From CAZCZR01 sp964503455 (lineage in GTDB: Bacteria; Bacillota; Clostridia; UBA1381), in assembly GCA_964503455.1 (NCBI GenBank), contig CAZCZR010000085.1, positions 1 to 6,154 of the forward strand: a DNA stretch of 6,154 nucleotides, written 5' to 3'. The notes below the pieces were generated by a model. It saw nothing but the letters and a program-made list of their open reading frames with translations. It searched no databases and was not told the origin of the DNA. Made by a program: the position numbers and the translations under genes. Shown here in pieces: positions 1-5,509 of the stretch; position 1 is the stretch's first letter, and the number at the start of each line of letters is the position of its first letter.

Positions 1-23
1 TTACCGTTTTTATCAAAATTCAT
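1..23 (-). CDS. 5' end of a leftward gene, product unknown (partial)
   Basis: An ATG on the minus strand (complement of 21-23) opens a frame reading MNFDKNG before the window ends. A good Shine-Dalgarno sequence, AGAGAGGTG (complement of 34-42), sits 10 nt upstream. A strong leftward promoter at 334-361 and a structured leader ending in a terminator precede it, so the gene is probably controlled by attenuation. Seven residues are too few to name a product. The start is supported by the ribosome site and by the lack of any other reason for a leftward promoter and leader here. The rest of the gene lies outside the window. Confidence 0.55.
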
Positions 24-53
24 TTGTATTTAACACCTCTCTTAGTAATATTT

Positions 54-71
54 ACGCATTAAAAAATGCGT
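54..71 (-). other. small hairpin overlapping the leader terminator
   Basis: ACGCATT at 54-60 is the reverse complement of AATGCGT at 65-71, with a 4-nt A/T loop. In the leftward transcript this 7-bp hairpin reuses the 3' arm and T-tract of the terminator at 66-96, so the two structures exclude each other. It lies just before the ribosome site at 34-42. It could form part of a switch or be incidental. Confidence 0.4.
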
Positions 72-96
72 GGTATAAAAATCCAATACCACGCAT
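60..96 (-). terminator. intrinsic terminator inside the leader of the leftward gene
   Basis: ATGCGTGGTAT (66-76) and ATACCACGCAT (86-96) form a perfect 11-bp stem with a 9-nt loop. Read leftward, the stem is followed by six T (65 to 60), which makes a typical Rho-independent terminator. It ends only about 18 nt before the ribosome site of the gene starting at 23, and no promoter fits between them. It therefore either attenuates that gene or ends a separate small RNA begun at the promoter at 334-361. On the plus strand the stem is followed by six A, so it should not terminate rightward transcripts. Confidence 0.8.
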
Positions 97-328
97 AAAA
101 AACGCGGCTTAGATTTAATGTTACCACACATTTAACTATCTATTATGAAACACAGTTTTAAAAGCCTTTTAGAACAACGGTATCTCAATATGAAAAGCCT
201 GCGTTTTTTGCAACACAAACCATTGTTCTGTACGCCAAAAAGAATATCCTCAATTGAATATCCAAAAATGCTATTAAAAATATTGATATCATAATGTAAA
301 AAACAATACGATAGTTAAAAATGTGGTA
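97..328 (-). ncRNA. structured leader RNA or small RNA, unassigned class
   Basis: The transcript expected from the promoter at 334-361 begins at about 326-329. Its first 19 nt (complement of 310-328) can pair with the complement of 122-140: 17 Watson-Crick pairs, one U-G and one U-U mismatch, closing a domain of about 207 nt. Inside, the complement of 219-229 (AGAACAATGGT) pairs with the complement of 171-181 (ACCGTTGTTCT), giving 11 bp with one U-G. An 8-nt direct repeat GAATATCC lies at 242-249 and 256-263. The terminator at 60-96 follows. The 3' strand of the closing stem can also pair with the 3' arm of the terminator, as expected of an attenuator. I do not recognise the sequence of a known riboswitch, T-box or 6S RNA. 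The region holds no convincing protein gene, only a weak leader-peptide candidate at 185-238. Confidence 0.6.
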
Positions 329-333
329 CTTTT

Positions 334-361
334 ATTATACCATATTTTATCCGAAAGTCAA
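334..361 (-). promoter_or_regulatory. leftward sigma-A promoter
   Basis: On the minus strand, TTGACT (complement of 356-361) and a perfect TATAAT (complement of 334-339) are 16 nt apart. Transcription should begin near 326-329, at the first base of the long-range stem. An inverted repeat TGGTA-N9-TACCA (324-342) overlaps the -10 box and could bind a repressor, but it may only reflect the stem sequence next to it. Confidence 0.75.
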
Positions 362-457
362 TAGCTTTTTTCGACAAGTTTTCAGCAAACATTTTAAAGT
401 AATCCCCAAAGTAAATTTACTCTCATTCAAAAACCGTGTAATATACTTGCGCAGCTA

Positions 458-487
458 TTGACAAGGCGGCGGTTTTTATGATATTAT
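458..487 (+). promoter_or_regulatory. promoter of the DUF4250-proB-proA operon
   Basis: A perfect -35 box TTGACA (458-463) and TATTAT (482-487) are separated by 18 nt. The first gene starts at 524, so the leader is only about 30 nt and leaves no room for an attenuator. It is divergent from the leftward promoter at 334-361, with about 95 bp between the two -35 boxes. Confidence 0.7.
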
Positions 488-523
488 ATAACTGCAATAC
501 AAAAAAGGAGCTGAAACGCGGCT

Positions 524-703
524 GTGGAAAATATACCCAAGGACCCGATCATATTTATGAGCTGGGCGAATACGAAGCTGAGAGACTTCTACCCAAGTCT
601 TGACGCGCTTTGCGAGGATATGGAGCTTGATGCGAAAGAGGTGGCGGAAAAGCTTCTCTCTTTCGGCTTTAAATACGACAAGGAGACAAACCGGATAAGA
701 TGA
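524..703 (+). CDS. DUF4250 family small protein
   Basis: A 59-residue acidic, soluble protein starting MENIPKDPIIFMSWANTKLR. The pattern (N-P-x-DP near the N-terminus, then NTKLRDFYPSLDALCEDM and a KLLSFGFKYD segment) matches my recollection of DUF4250, a family of about 55-60 residues common in Clostridia. Its function is unknown, and the helical C-terminal half could suit a small binding protein. The start is GTG at 524: an in-frame stop at 512-514 excludes anything longer, and AAAGGAG (504-510) lies 13 nt upstream, which is slightly far. Its TGA overlaps the ATG of proB in an ATGA junction, so the two are probably translationally coupled. It is the first gene of the proline operon. Confidence 0.85.
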   Translation: MENIPKDPIIFMSWANTKLRDFYPSLDALCEDMELDAKEVAEKLLSFGFKYDKETNRIR

Positions 704-1545
704 ATAACAATGTTAGAGATGATATAAAAAGATCGCAGCGCATAGTGGTCAAGGTAGGCACCTCCACGCTTACATACGAGACCGGCAAAATGAACCTGCG
801 CCGCTTTGACGAGATCGCCAGAGTCCTTTCCGACTTAAAAAACCGAGGCATGGAGATAATCCTCGTTTCCTCCGGCGCGCAGGGCATAGCTATGGGGAAG
901 CTGAACCTTGACGAAAAGCCGCGCGATATAGAAAAGAAACAGGCCATGGCAGCGGTGGGGCAGTGCGAGCTGATGTATTTGTACGACAAAATGTTTTCGG
1001 AGTATTCCAACACGGTCGCGCAGATACTTCTCACCCGTGACGACATTGCCATACCCCGCCGCAAGCGCAACACGCAAAACACCATGAACGCCCTGCTTGA
1101 AATGGGCATTATCCCCATAGTAAACGAGAACGACACCGTTTCGGTGGACGAGATAGAGATAGGCGACAACGACACGCTGTCGGCGGTGGTGGCGCAGCTG
1201 GTGAACGCTGATCTGCTGGTGCTGTTTTCGGATATAGAGGGCTTGTACACCGATGACCCGCACAGCAATCCTGACGCGCGGCTTATAGACGAGGTGTACG
1301 ACACGCAGAGTGTGCGCCGTCTTGCCGGCGGCTCGGTCACGAGCGTAGGGACCGGCGGCATGAAAACGAAGATAGACGCTGCGGAAATGGCGGCTGACGC
1401 GGGCATCCATATGGTTGTGGCGAACGGAAACAATATTGCTGCGCTTTACGATCTTTTGGATGGCGATTCGGTCGGGACGCTGTTTGTGTCGAAAAATTTC
1501 ACCGTTTCCCATGATATAAAGGAAAAATATACGTACAGGGATTAG
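700..1545 (+). CDS. proB: glutamate 5-kinase
   Basis: ProB phosphorylates the gamma-carboxyl of glutamate with ATP, the first and usually feedback-inhibited step of proline synthesis in the cytoplasm. The 281 residues show an amino acid kinase fold: VVKVGTSTL (16-24) for phosphate binding, VSSGA (56-60), VNENDTVS (141-148) and GDNDTLSA (155-162) for glutamate, SDIEGLYTDDP (177-187), and GTGGMKTKIDAA (217-228) near the nucleotide site. The C-terminal PUA domain of the 365-370-residue enzymes of E. coli and B. subtilis is absent. The protein stops soon after the kinase domain, as in shorter Firmicute forms, so this is not a truncation. The ATG overlaps the stop of the DUF4250 gene. proA follows 22 nt downstream. 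Confidence 0.97.
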   Translation: MNNNVRDDIKRSQRIVVKVGTSTLTYETGKMNLRRFDEIARVLSDLKNRGMEIILVSSGAQGIAMGKLNLDEKPRDIEKKQAMAAVGQCELMYLYDKMFSEYSNTVAQILLTRDDIAIPRRKRNTQNTMNALLEMGIIPIVNENDTVSVDEIEIGDNDTLSAVVAQLVNADLLVLFSDIEGLYTDDPHSNPDARLIDEVYDTQSVRRLAGGSVTSVGTGGMKTKIDAAEMAADAGIHMVVANGNNIAALYDLLDGDSVGTLFVSKNFTVSHDIKEKYTYRD

Positions 1546-1567
1546 TTTAAGAAAGAAGGTAATTGCT

Positions 1568-2818
1568 GTGACTGAGGAACTCGAATACAAGGGCGGCCTT
1601 GCGAAGGAGGCTGCGTTTCATCTTGCGGCTGCAGGCACCGAGGTCAAGAACAGGGCGCTTCTTGCGATAGCGGACGCGCTCGAAAGCAGAGCCGGAGAGA
1701 TACTCTCCGCCAATGAAGATGACATAAAGGCGGCTGCGGAAAAAGGCACGCGGCAGAATATGATAGATCGGCTGCGTCTTACAGAGGATCGCATAAAAGA
1801 TATGGCGAAAGGCGTTCGGCAGGTTGCTGCGCTTGAGGACCCGATCGGAAGCGTGATAAAGATGTGGACACGCCCCAACGGGCTTATGATAGGTCAAAAG
1901 CGCGTACCGATGGGCGTTATAGCCATTATATATGAGGCAAGACCGAATGTCACGGTCGATGCGGCGGCGCTTTGCTTAAAGACTTCCAACGCGGTCATAC
2001 TGCGCGGCGGCAGCGAAGCTGTAAGATCAAACACCATGCTTATGAAAATAATGCAGCAGGCGGCATACGCCGAGGGGATCCCGGAGGGAAGCTTAAACAT
2101 TGTCGAGGACGTTTCGCGCGCGACGGCGGAGGAGCTTATGCGGATGAAGGGTTATATCGACCTTTTGATACCGCGCGGCGGCAAGGGACTTATAAAGGCT
2201 GTTGTGGATAACGCGACTGTGCCGGTGATAGAAACAGCGGCGGGAAACTGCCATGTGTATGTGGACAGCGAATGCGATGAGGATATGGCGGTGAAGGTGC
2301 TTATAAACGCGAAGGTGCAGCGTCCGTCGGTGTGCAATGCGGCGGAGACGCTGTTAATAGACAGCGCCTGCTCCGAGGAGCTTATAAAGCGTATGCTTGA
2401 CGCGCTCAAAGAGAATAATGTCGAGATACGCGGCTGTGAGCGTGTGAGAAAGACAGATCCGACGGTGAAAGAGGCTTCGGAGGAGGACTGGTATACCGAA
2501 TACAACGACTATATCATGGCGGTCAAGATAGTGGACGGAATAGACGAAGCGATAGCGCATATCAACAAGTACAACACCAAACATTCCGAGGCTATAGTGA
2601 CGACGAATTACAACAAAGCGCAGAAGTTTTTAAACGAGGTTGACGCTGCGGCTGTATATGTAAACGCGTCAACGCGCTTTACCGACGGTTTCGAGTTCGG
2701 TTTCGGCGCGGAAATAGGCATAAGCACCCAAAAAATGCACGCAAGAGGCCCCATGGGACTTGAACAGCTTACATCGGTGAAATATATAATCTACGGCAAC
2801 GGACAAATACGCAGCTAA
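1568..2818 (+). CDS. proA: gamma-glutamyl phosphate reductase (glutamate-5-semialdehyde dehydrogenase)
   Basis: ProA reduces gamma-glutamyl phosphate with NADPH to glutamate-5-semialdehyde, which cyclises to pyrroline-5-carboxylate. The unstable intermediate is thought to pass directly from ProB, which fits their adjacency. The 416 residues are full length for the family. Visible marks are IYEARPNVTVDAAALCLK (121-138), ILRGGSEA (144-151), IPRGGKGLI (201-209), the catalytic-cysteine block QRPSVCNAAET with Cys256, NTKHSEAIVT (336-345), and the C-terminal ASTRFTDGFEFGFGAEIGIS and ARGPMGLEQLT. The segment ETAAGNCH (222-229) has AA where GV is more usual, a mild variation. The start is GTG at 1568, 8 nt after AAGAAGG (1553-1559). 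proC is not in the window. Confidence 0.97.
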   Translation: MTEELEYKGGLAKEAAFHLAAAGTEVKNRALLAIADALESRAGEILSANEDDIKAAAEKGTRQNMIDRLRLTEDRIKDMAKGVRQVAALEDPIGSVIKMWTRPNGLMIGQKRVPMGVIAIIYEARPNVTVDAAALCLKTSNAVILRGGSEAVRSNTMLMKIMQQAAYAEGIPEGSLNIVEDVSRATAEELMRMKGYIDLLIPRGGKGLIKAVVDNATVPVIETAAGNCHVYVDSECDEDMAVKVLINAKVQRPSVCNAAETLLIDSACSEELIKRMLDALKENNVEIRGCERVRKTDPTVKEASEEDWYTEYNDYIMAVKIVDGIDEAIAHINKYNTKHSEAIVTTNYNKAQKFLNEVDAAAVYVNASTRFTDGFEFGFGAEIGISTQKMHARGPMGLEQLTSVKYIIYGNGQIRS

Positions 2819-2899
2819 CACCCGCGCATCCGAATTGCAGAATACCTAATCCTCATTTCGGGATTTAACAAAAATTTTGAATTAAAAGGATTACAAAGA

Positions 2900-2983
2900 A
2901 TGAAAGAATATGATAAAGCAGATGCAGCCCGTTCCGTTGGCAAATTTACTTGGGAATTTACTCCTACGATTTCCCCGTGCTAA
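2900..2983 (+). CDS. possible 27-residue peptide, doubtful
   Basis: An ATG at 2900 preceded by AAAGGA (2885-2890, 9 nt away) opens a frame for a 27-residue peptide, beginning MKEYDKADAARSVGKF and ending TISPC. It lies alone between proA and the riboswitch promoter. I see no promoter, signal peptide or family match. It may be the remnant of a longer gene, an unannotated small protein, or chance. The good ribosome-site spacing is the only positive evidence. No strong terminator for the proBA operon is visible in 2819-2998. The best candidate is a weak 5-bp stem at 2848-2865 with no T run. Confidence 0.25.
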   Translation: MKEYDKADAARSVGKFTWEFTPTISPC

Positions 2984-2998
2984 TTTTCCCTCCGGCGC

Positions 2999-3027
2999 TT
3001 GACAAATCTAAAAAAGTATAGTATAAT
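2999..3027 (+). promoter_or_regulatory. consensus sigma-A promoter of the riboswitch and exchanger gene
   Basis: TTGACA (2999-3004) and TATAAT (3022-3027) both match consensus perfectly and are separated by the optimal 17 nt. Transcription should start near 3034, just upstream of the aptamer at about 3037. Such a strong promoter suits a unit whose output is set afterwards by a transcription-terminating riboswitch. Confidence 0.92.
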
Positions 3028-3036
3028 ATAATCGGC

Positions 3037-3125
3037 TTATAAAGGGGAGTAGTTCACGCGCAGCGTTGAGCGGATCGTCAGTACGGAGAGATCCCGGTCG
3101 TTCAGTAAGCAACGAGACTTTTATA
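3037..3125 (+). ncRNA. yybP-ykoY manganese riboswitch aptamer
   Basis: The sequence holds the two hallmark blocks of the class: AAAGGGGAGTAG (3041-3052) at the 5' side and CAACGAGACTTT (3110-3121) at the 3' side. They meet in a P1 helix (TATAAAG with CTTTTATA, one bulge). The second arm carries GATCG (3073-3077) paired with CGGTC (3095-3099), enclosing TCAGTACGG, in the place of the conserved L3 region. The class senses Mn2+ through docking of the two loops. The 3' P1 strand is also the 5' arm of the terminator at 3115-3161, so ligand binding should prevent termination and switch the downstream exchanger on when manganese is high. Confidence 0.92.
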
Positions 3126-3161
3126 GCGCTTTTTTGAGTGCTGTAAGGGTCTTTGTTTTTT
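3115..3161 (+). terminator. riboswitch-controlled intrinsic terminator
   Basis: AGACTTTTATAGCGCT (3115-3130) pairs over all 16 positions with AGTGCTGTAAGGGTCT (3137-3152), using four U-G pairs. The loop is 6 nt and is followed by TTGTTTTTT (3153-3161). The first half of the 5' arm belongs to the P1 helix and conserved 3' block of the aptamer, so aptamer and terminator exclude each other. This is the expected layout for a switch that is on with ligand. Confidence 0.92.
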
Positions 3162-3205
3162 GTGTAAATGCTTTCCGTAAATGCAAGGGAAGAGGAGAGG
3201 TACAA

Positions 3206-4153
3206 ATGATTTTAATGATTATCGTTCTTATTGCGGGATTTGCGCTTTTGGTAAAGGGCGCGGACTGGTTTGTTGACGGCGCGTGTGATTTGTCGGCACG
3301 GCTGAAGATACCGGCGTATGTGGTCGGACTTACGGTGGTGGCTATGGGTACGAGCCTGCCCGAGGCGGCTGTCAGCGTGACAGCTTCCCTGCAAGGCAGC
3401 AATGCTATCGCCATAGGCAATGTTATAGGTTCAAACACCTTCAACACGCTTGTCGTGCTTGGTTCAAGCGCGCTGTTCGCACCCGTGGTTGTGAAAAAAA
3501 ACATCTTAAAGCGCGATTTCCCGTTTTGTATTCTCATAACAGTAATAATGCTTATACTGATGCTCACGCTGAATAACGGCGTTGTGGCGCTTACAAGAAT
3601 AGACGGGCTTGTGCTTTTGGCATTGTTCGCCGCGTTTATGATTTTCTCCTTCAAATCCGCCCAAAGCGGCGAAGAAGAAACGGCGGAGACCATAATAGCG
3701 AAAGACACGCCGCTATGGAGATGTGTCGCTACGATACTTATAGGAGTTGCGGGCGTTATCACAGGCGGTCAGATGACGGTCAAAGCAGCTGTATATCTGG
3801 CGGGGGCGCTTGGTCTAAGTGAAACTGTCATAGGACTTACGGTAGTAGCTATCGGAACGTCGCTGCCGGAGCTTGTGACCTCTGTTGTTGCCGCAAGAAA
3901 GCATCAGAACGATATAGCCGTAGGCAATGTTATCGGCTCTAACATATTCAACATCCTGTTTATTCTCGGCATTTCTTCGCTTATAAGCGATATTTCGACC
4001 GATGACTATGCGGTTATAGATATGACTATCCTTATCGGCATATGCCTGCTCACATATTTAGCTGCCATACCGAAAAAGAAAATAACCGCGCCCGTCGGCG
4101 CGCTGATGATAGCCGCTTATATAGGATATACGGCATTTTTGCTTGTAAGATAG
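3206..4153 (+). CDS. CaCA-family sodium/calcium-type cation exchanger, likely exporting Mn2+ or Ca2+
   Basis: A 315-residue integral membrane protein of about ten helices, in the YrbG-like branch of the Ca2+/cation antiporter family (usually 310-330 residues). It has the two inverted alpha-repeats that form the ion path: GLTVVAMGTSLPE...GNVIGSNTFN (41-80) and GLTVVAIGTSLPE...GNVIGSNIFN (210-249). Glu53 and Glu222 of the GTSLPE motifs are the expected cation ligands. A charged loop with SGEEETAE (154-161) joins the halves. The ATG at 3206 is chosen because AGGAGAGG (3193-3200) precedes it and because any in-frame upstream start lies in the riboswitch terminator. The Mn2+ riboswitch upstream suggests a role in manganese efflux or detoxification. 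Family membership alone would predict Ca2+/Na+ exchange, so the substrate is inferred. Confidence 0.93.
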   Translation: MILMIIVLIAGFALLVKGADWFVDGACDLSARLKIPAYVVGLTVVAMGTSLPEAAVSVTASLQGSNAIAIGNVIGSNTFNTLVVLGSSALFAPVVVKKNILKRDFPFCILITVIMLILMLTLNNGVVALTRIDGLVLLALFAAFMIFSFKSAQSGEEETAETIIAKDTPLWRCVATILIGVAGVITGGQMTVKAAVYLAGALGLSETVIGLTVVAIGTSLPELVTSVVAARKHQNDIAVGNVIGSNIFNILFILGISSLISDISTDDYAVIDMTILIGICLLTYLAAIPKKKITAPVGALMIAAYIGYTAFLLVR

Positions 4154-4237
4154 ATGCGCTTAATCAATACTAAAAAAAGAACTGCCAGTGTGAATAACTG
4201 CCAAAAACGTCAATTTTATTATTATTGGTTTAAAATT

Positions 4238-4253
4238 TTGTCAATTATGACAA
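4238..4253. promoter_or_regulatory. 16-bp palindrome, possible operator
   Basis: TTGTCAATTATGACAA is a 6-bp perfect inverted repeat around ATTA. Its size and A/T-rich centre suit a dimeric repressor site. It is about 140 bp upstream of the mecA -35 box, too far for simple repression of that promoter, and no T run follows it, so it is not a terminator. It does not exactly match the Rex, MntR or Fur consensus as I remember them. Confidence 0.3.
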
Positions 4254-4379
4254 GCTCGCGGAGCATAAAAACGCGAAAATTTATATATCCGTGTTAAATA
4301 TTAATAGAGCATATATGGACTGCATTGGGTTAATAATCTGTTAAGGATAAAATTTTCAAAATTTTTTTTGAAAAAACTA

Positions 4380-4408
4380 TTCCCAAAACGAGAAATGTGT
4401 AGTATAAT
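4380..4408 (+). promoter_or_regulatory. mecA promoter
   Basis: A perfect TATAAT (4403-4408) follows TTCCCA (4380-4385; 4 of 6 matches to TTGACA) with a 17-nt spacer. The start of transcription is expected near 4415, about 27 nt before the mecA start codon. The A/T-rich run just upstream could serve as an UP element. Confidence 0.65.
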
Positions 4409-4441
4409 ATATTCATCGAATTCAGAAAGGACTCTTGTGCC

Positions 4442-5041
4442 ATGAAAATAGAACGTGTGGGAGATAACTCGGTAAAGGTCTTTGTTGCGGATTCGGAACT
4501 GTCGTTCATGGATGTCCGTACCGAGAATTTCGCATCCGCAGAGTCGGAGGAAATAAGCAGATTTCTGTTTTACATATTCGGAGCCATAAAGGAAAGAACG
4601 GGATTCGACCCTTTCAGCTGCCCTATTAAGATCGAGGCGATGAGTACAAATAAGGGACTTCATCTTACCGTGAGCCGTATCAAGGGAGCAAAACCCGCCA
4701 AGGTAAAGGTTTCCGCTTCAAAAAAATGCCGCCGCCCCAAAACGGTACAAAAAAGCATGGCGGCGTATTATTTCAAGGATATAAATCATACTGTGAAGGC
4801 GCTTTTCGGTCTGCCGGAGAAGCTTTTGAGAAAGTCGCAGCTCAGGCGATATGACGAGGGAGGATATGTGTTTATAGCCGATAAGACTCGTCAGCTTATG
4901 GCATATCATTTCTATATAGCCGAGTACGCCGACAGATGCGCATATTCGGATCGCGCTCTTTGTGCCGAGGAACATTCATATCTTATAGCCGAAGGCGATC
5001 GGCTGGGAGATTTTGTAAACAAACTGAAAACAATTGAATAA
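4442..5041 (+). CDS. mecA: MecA-family adaptor protein for ClpC
   Basis: MecA proteins bind substrates with the N-terminal domain and the ClpC unfoldase with the C-terminal domain, handing proteins to ClpCP for degradation. This 199-residue protein is close to the usual 210-240. The N-terminal domain (about 1-83) begins MKIERVGDNSVKVFV, the typical family opening, and continues with a helix containing EEISRFLFYIFGAI. A basic linker rich in Lys and Arg (about 84-103) follows. The C-terminal domain (about 109-199) contains FKDINHTVKALFGLP, SQLRRYDEGGYVFIA and a final helix ending in GDFVNKLK. The ATG at 4442 has GAAAGGA about 10 nt upstream and its own promoter. The B. subtilis target ComK is rare outside bacilli, so the substrate here is unknown. 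Confidence 0.85.
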   Translation: MKIERVGDNSVKVFVADSELSFMDVRTENFASAESEEISRFLFYIFGAIKERTGFDPFSCPIKIEAMSTNKGLHLTVSRIKGAKPAKVKVSASKKCRRPKTVQKSMAAYYFKDINHTVKALFGLPEKLLRKSQLRRYDEGGYVFIADKTRQLMAYHFYIAEYADRCAYSDRALCAEEHSYLIAEGDRLGDFVNKLKTIE

Positions 5042-5056
5042 ATTTTAAATTTACTA

Positions 5057-5085
5057 TTGCAAAATCAGGCGGTATGGTGTATAAT
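5057..5085 (+). promoter_or_regulatory. yajC promoter
   Basis: TTGCAA (5057-5062) and a perfect TATAAT (5080-5085) are 17 nt apart. It lies in the short gap after mecA, giving yajC independent expression. The leader of about 48 nt contains a small hairpin, GCCGC-TTAG-GCGGC (5106-5119), just upstream of the ribosome site. Confidence 0.8.
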
Positions 5086-5139
5086 ATAAACTATATTAAA
5101 CGGATGCCGCTTAGGCGGCTCACAAAGGAGGATAATAAC

Positions 5140-5451
5140 ATGGACGGTAGTACGACATCTTCGGCAGGCTCGATGTTTACGATGCTTTTGCCTATGATCG
5201 CAGTTATCGCGGTCATGTATTTTGTGATGATCAGACCGCAGAAGAAAAAGGAAAAAGAACTTAAGGAAAAGATTTCCAAGCTGAAGGTAGGCGACAAGGT
5301 AACGACTATCGGCGGCATATGCGGCAAGATATACAAAATCAAGGACGAGTACGTTATCATCGAGACCGGCAGCACGGGAAATCCCGCTGAAAAGTCGTAT
5401 ATCAGGATGGAACGCTCATCTATTAACCAGATTGAATCCAAAAGTGAATAA
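5140..5451 (+). CDS. yajC: preprotein translocase accessory subunit YajC
   Basis: YajC is a single-pass inner-membrane protein associated with SecDF and the SecYEG translocon. The 103 residues fit the family. A short Ser/Thr/Gly-rich N-terminus is followed by a membrane helix (about 13-32, FTMLLPMIAVIAVMYFVMI), then the signature IRPQKKKEKELKEKISKLKVGDKVTTIGGI, in which RPQ+K and GDxVTTxGGxxG are diagnostic, and a small beta domain containing IYKIKDEYVIIETG. The ATG at 5140 follows a perfect AAAGGAGG (5124-5131) by 8 nt. A longer frame exists from 5074, but that start would lie in the promoter spacer. The gene is not next to tgt, queA or secD here. Confidence 0.95.
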   Translation: MDGSTTSSAGSMFTMLLPMIAVIAVMYFVMIRPQKKKEKELKEKISKLKVGDKVTTIGGICGKIYKIKDEYVIIETGSTGNPAEKSYIRMERSSINQIESKSE

Positions 5452-5455
5452 TTTC

Positions 5456-5505
5456 AATACCTCCCGAATATAATTAAGACATGATTATATCTTGCGGGAG
5501 GTATT
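5456..5505 (+). promoter_or_regulatory. stem-loop burying the ribosome site of the next gene; possible yajC terminator
   Basis: AATACCTCCCG (5456-5466) and CGGGAGGTATT (5495-5505) form a perfect 11-bp stem. It is extended by an inner stem ATATAAT (5468-5474) with ATTATAT (5484-5490) across a small internal loop. The 3' arm contains GGGAGGT (5496-5502), the Shine-Dalgarno sequence of the gene starting at 5510. Only four T follow, so termination would be weak. The structure may both reduce read-through and block translation in cis. Confidence 0.75.
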
Positions 5506-5509
5506 TTGT

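Larger units (their letters stand above)
4154..4441. other. AT-rich intergenic region before mecA
   Basis: 288 nt without a credible gene. It holds a direct repeat AACTGCCA (4180-4187 and 4196-4203), a perfect palindrome TTGTCA-ATTA-TGACAA (4238-4253), a weak TCGCG/CGCGA stem (4256-4276), an A/T-only-loop hairpin TTTTCAAAA-TTTT-TTTTGAAAA (4353-4374), and the mecA promoter. I see no clear GC-rich terminator for the exchanger gene. Confidence 0.6.

Noticed and set aside
122..328. A miniature transposable element with 19-bp terminal inverted repeats
   Set aside because: I see no target-site duplication flanking it. The promoter places the transcript start exactly at one arm, and the arms share sequence with the adjacent terminator, which fits an RNA leader better. 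A genome-wide copy search could still revive this reading.
669..1590. Long open frames on the minus strand opposite proB (669-1433 and 835-1590)
   Set aside because: They are antisense shadows of a clearly conserved gene. They have Ser- or His/Arg-skewed compositions, no ribosome sites and no family resemblance.
3134..3205. Longer exchanger start at TTG 3134
   Set aside because: It lies inside the loop of the riboswitch terminator and has no ribosome site. ATG 3206 has AGGAGAGG and matches the family's N-terminus.
3121..3762. A 213-codon minus-strand frame opposite the exchanger gene
   Set aside because: The plus-strand frame carries both alpha-repeat motifs, promoter, riboswitch and ribosome site. 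The opposite frame is Ser/Thr-rich antisense.
4353..4374. Terminator for the exchanger gene at TTTTCAAAA/TTTTGAAAA
   Set aside because: The stem has one G-C pair and is followed by A rather than T. It lies about 200 nt from the gene end and next to the mecA promoter.
5074..5139. Longer yajC start at 5074
   Set aside because: It falls within the promoter spacer, upstream of the likely transcript start. The perfect AAAGGAGG points to 5140.
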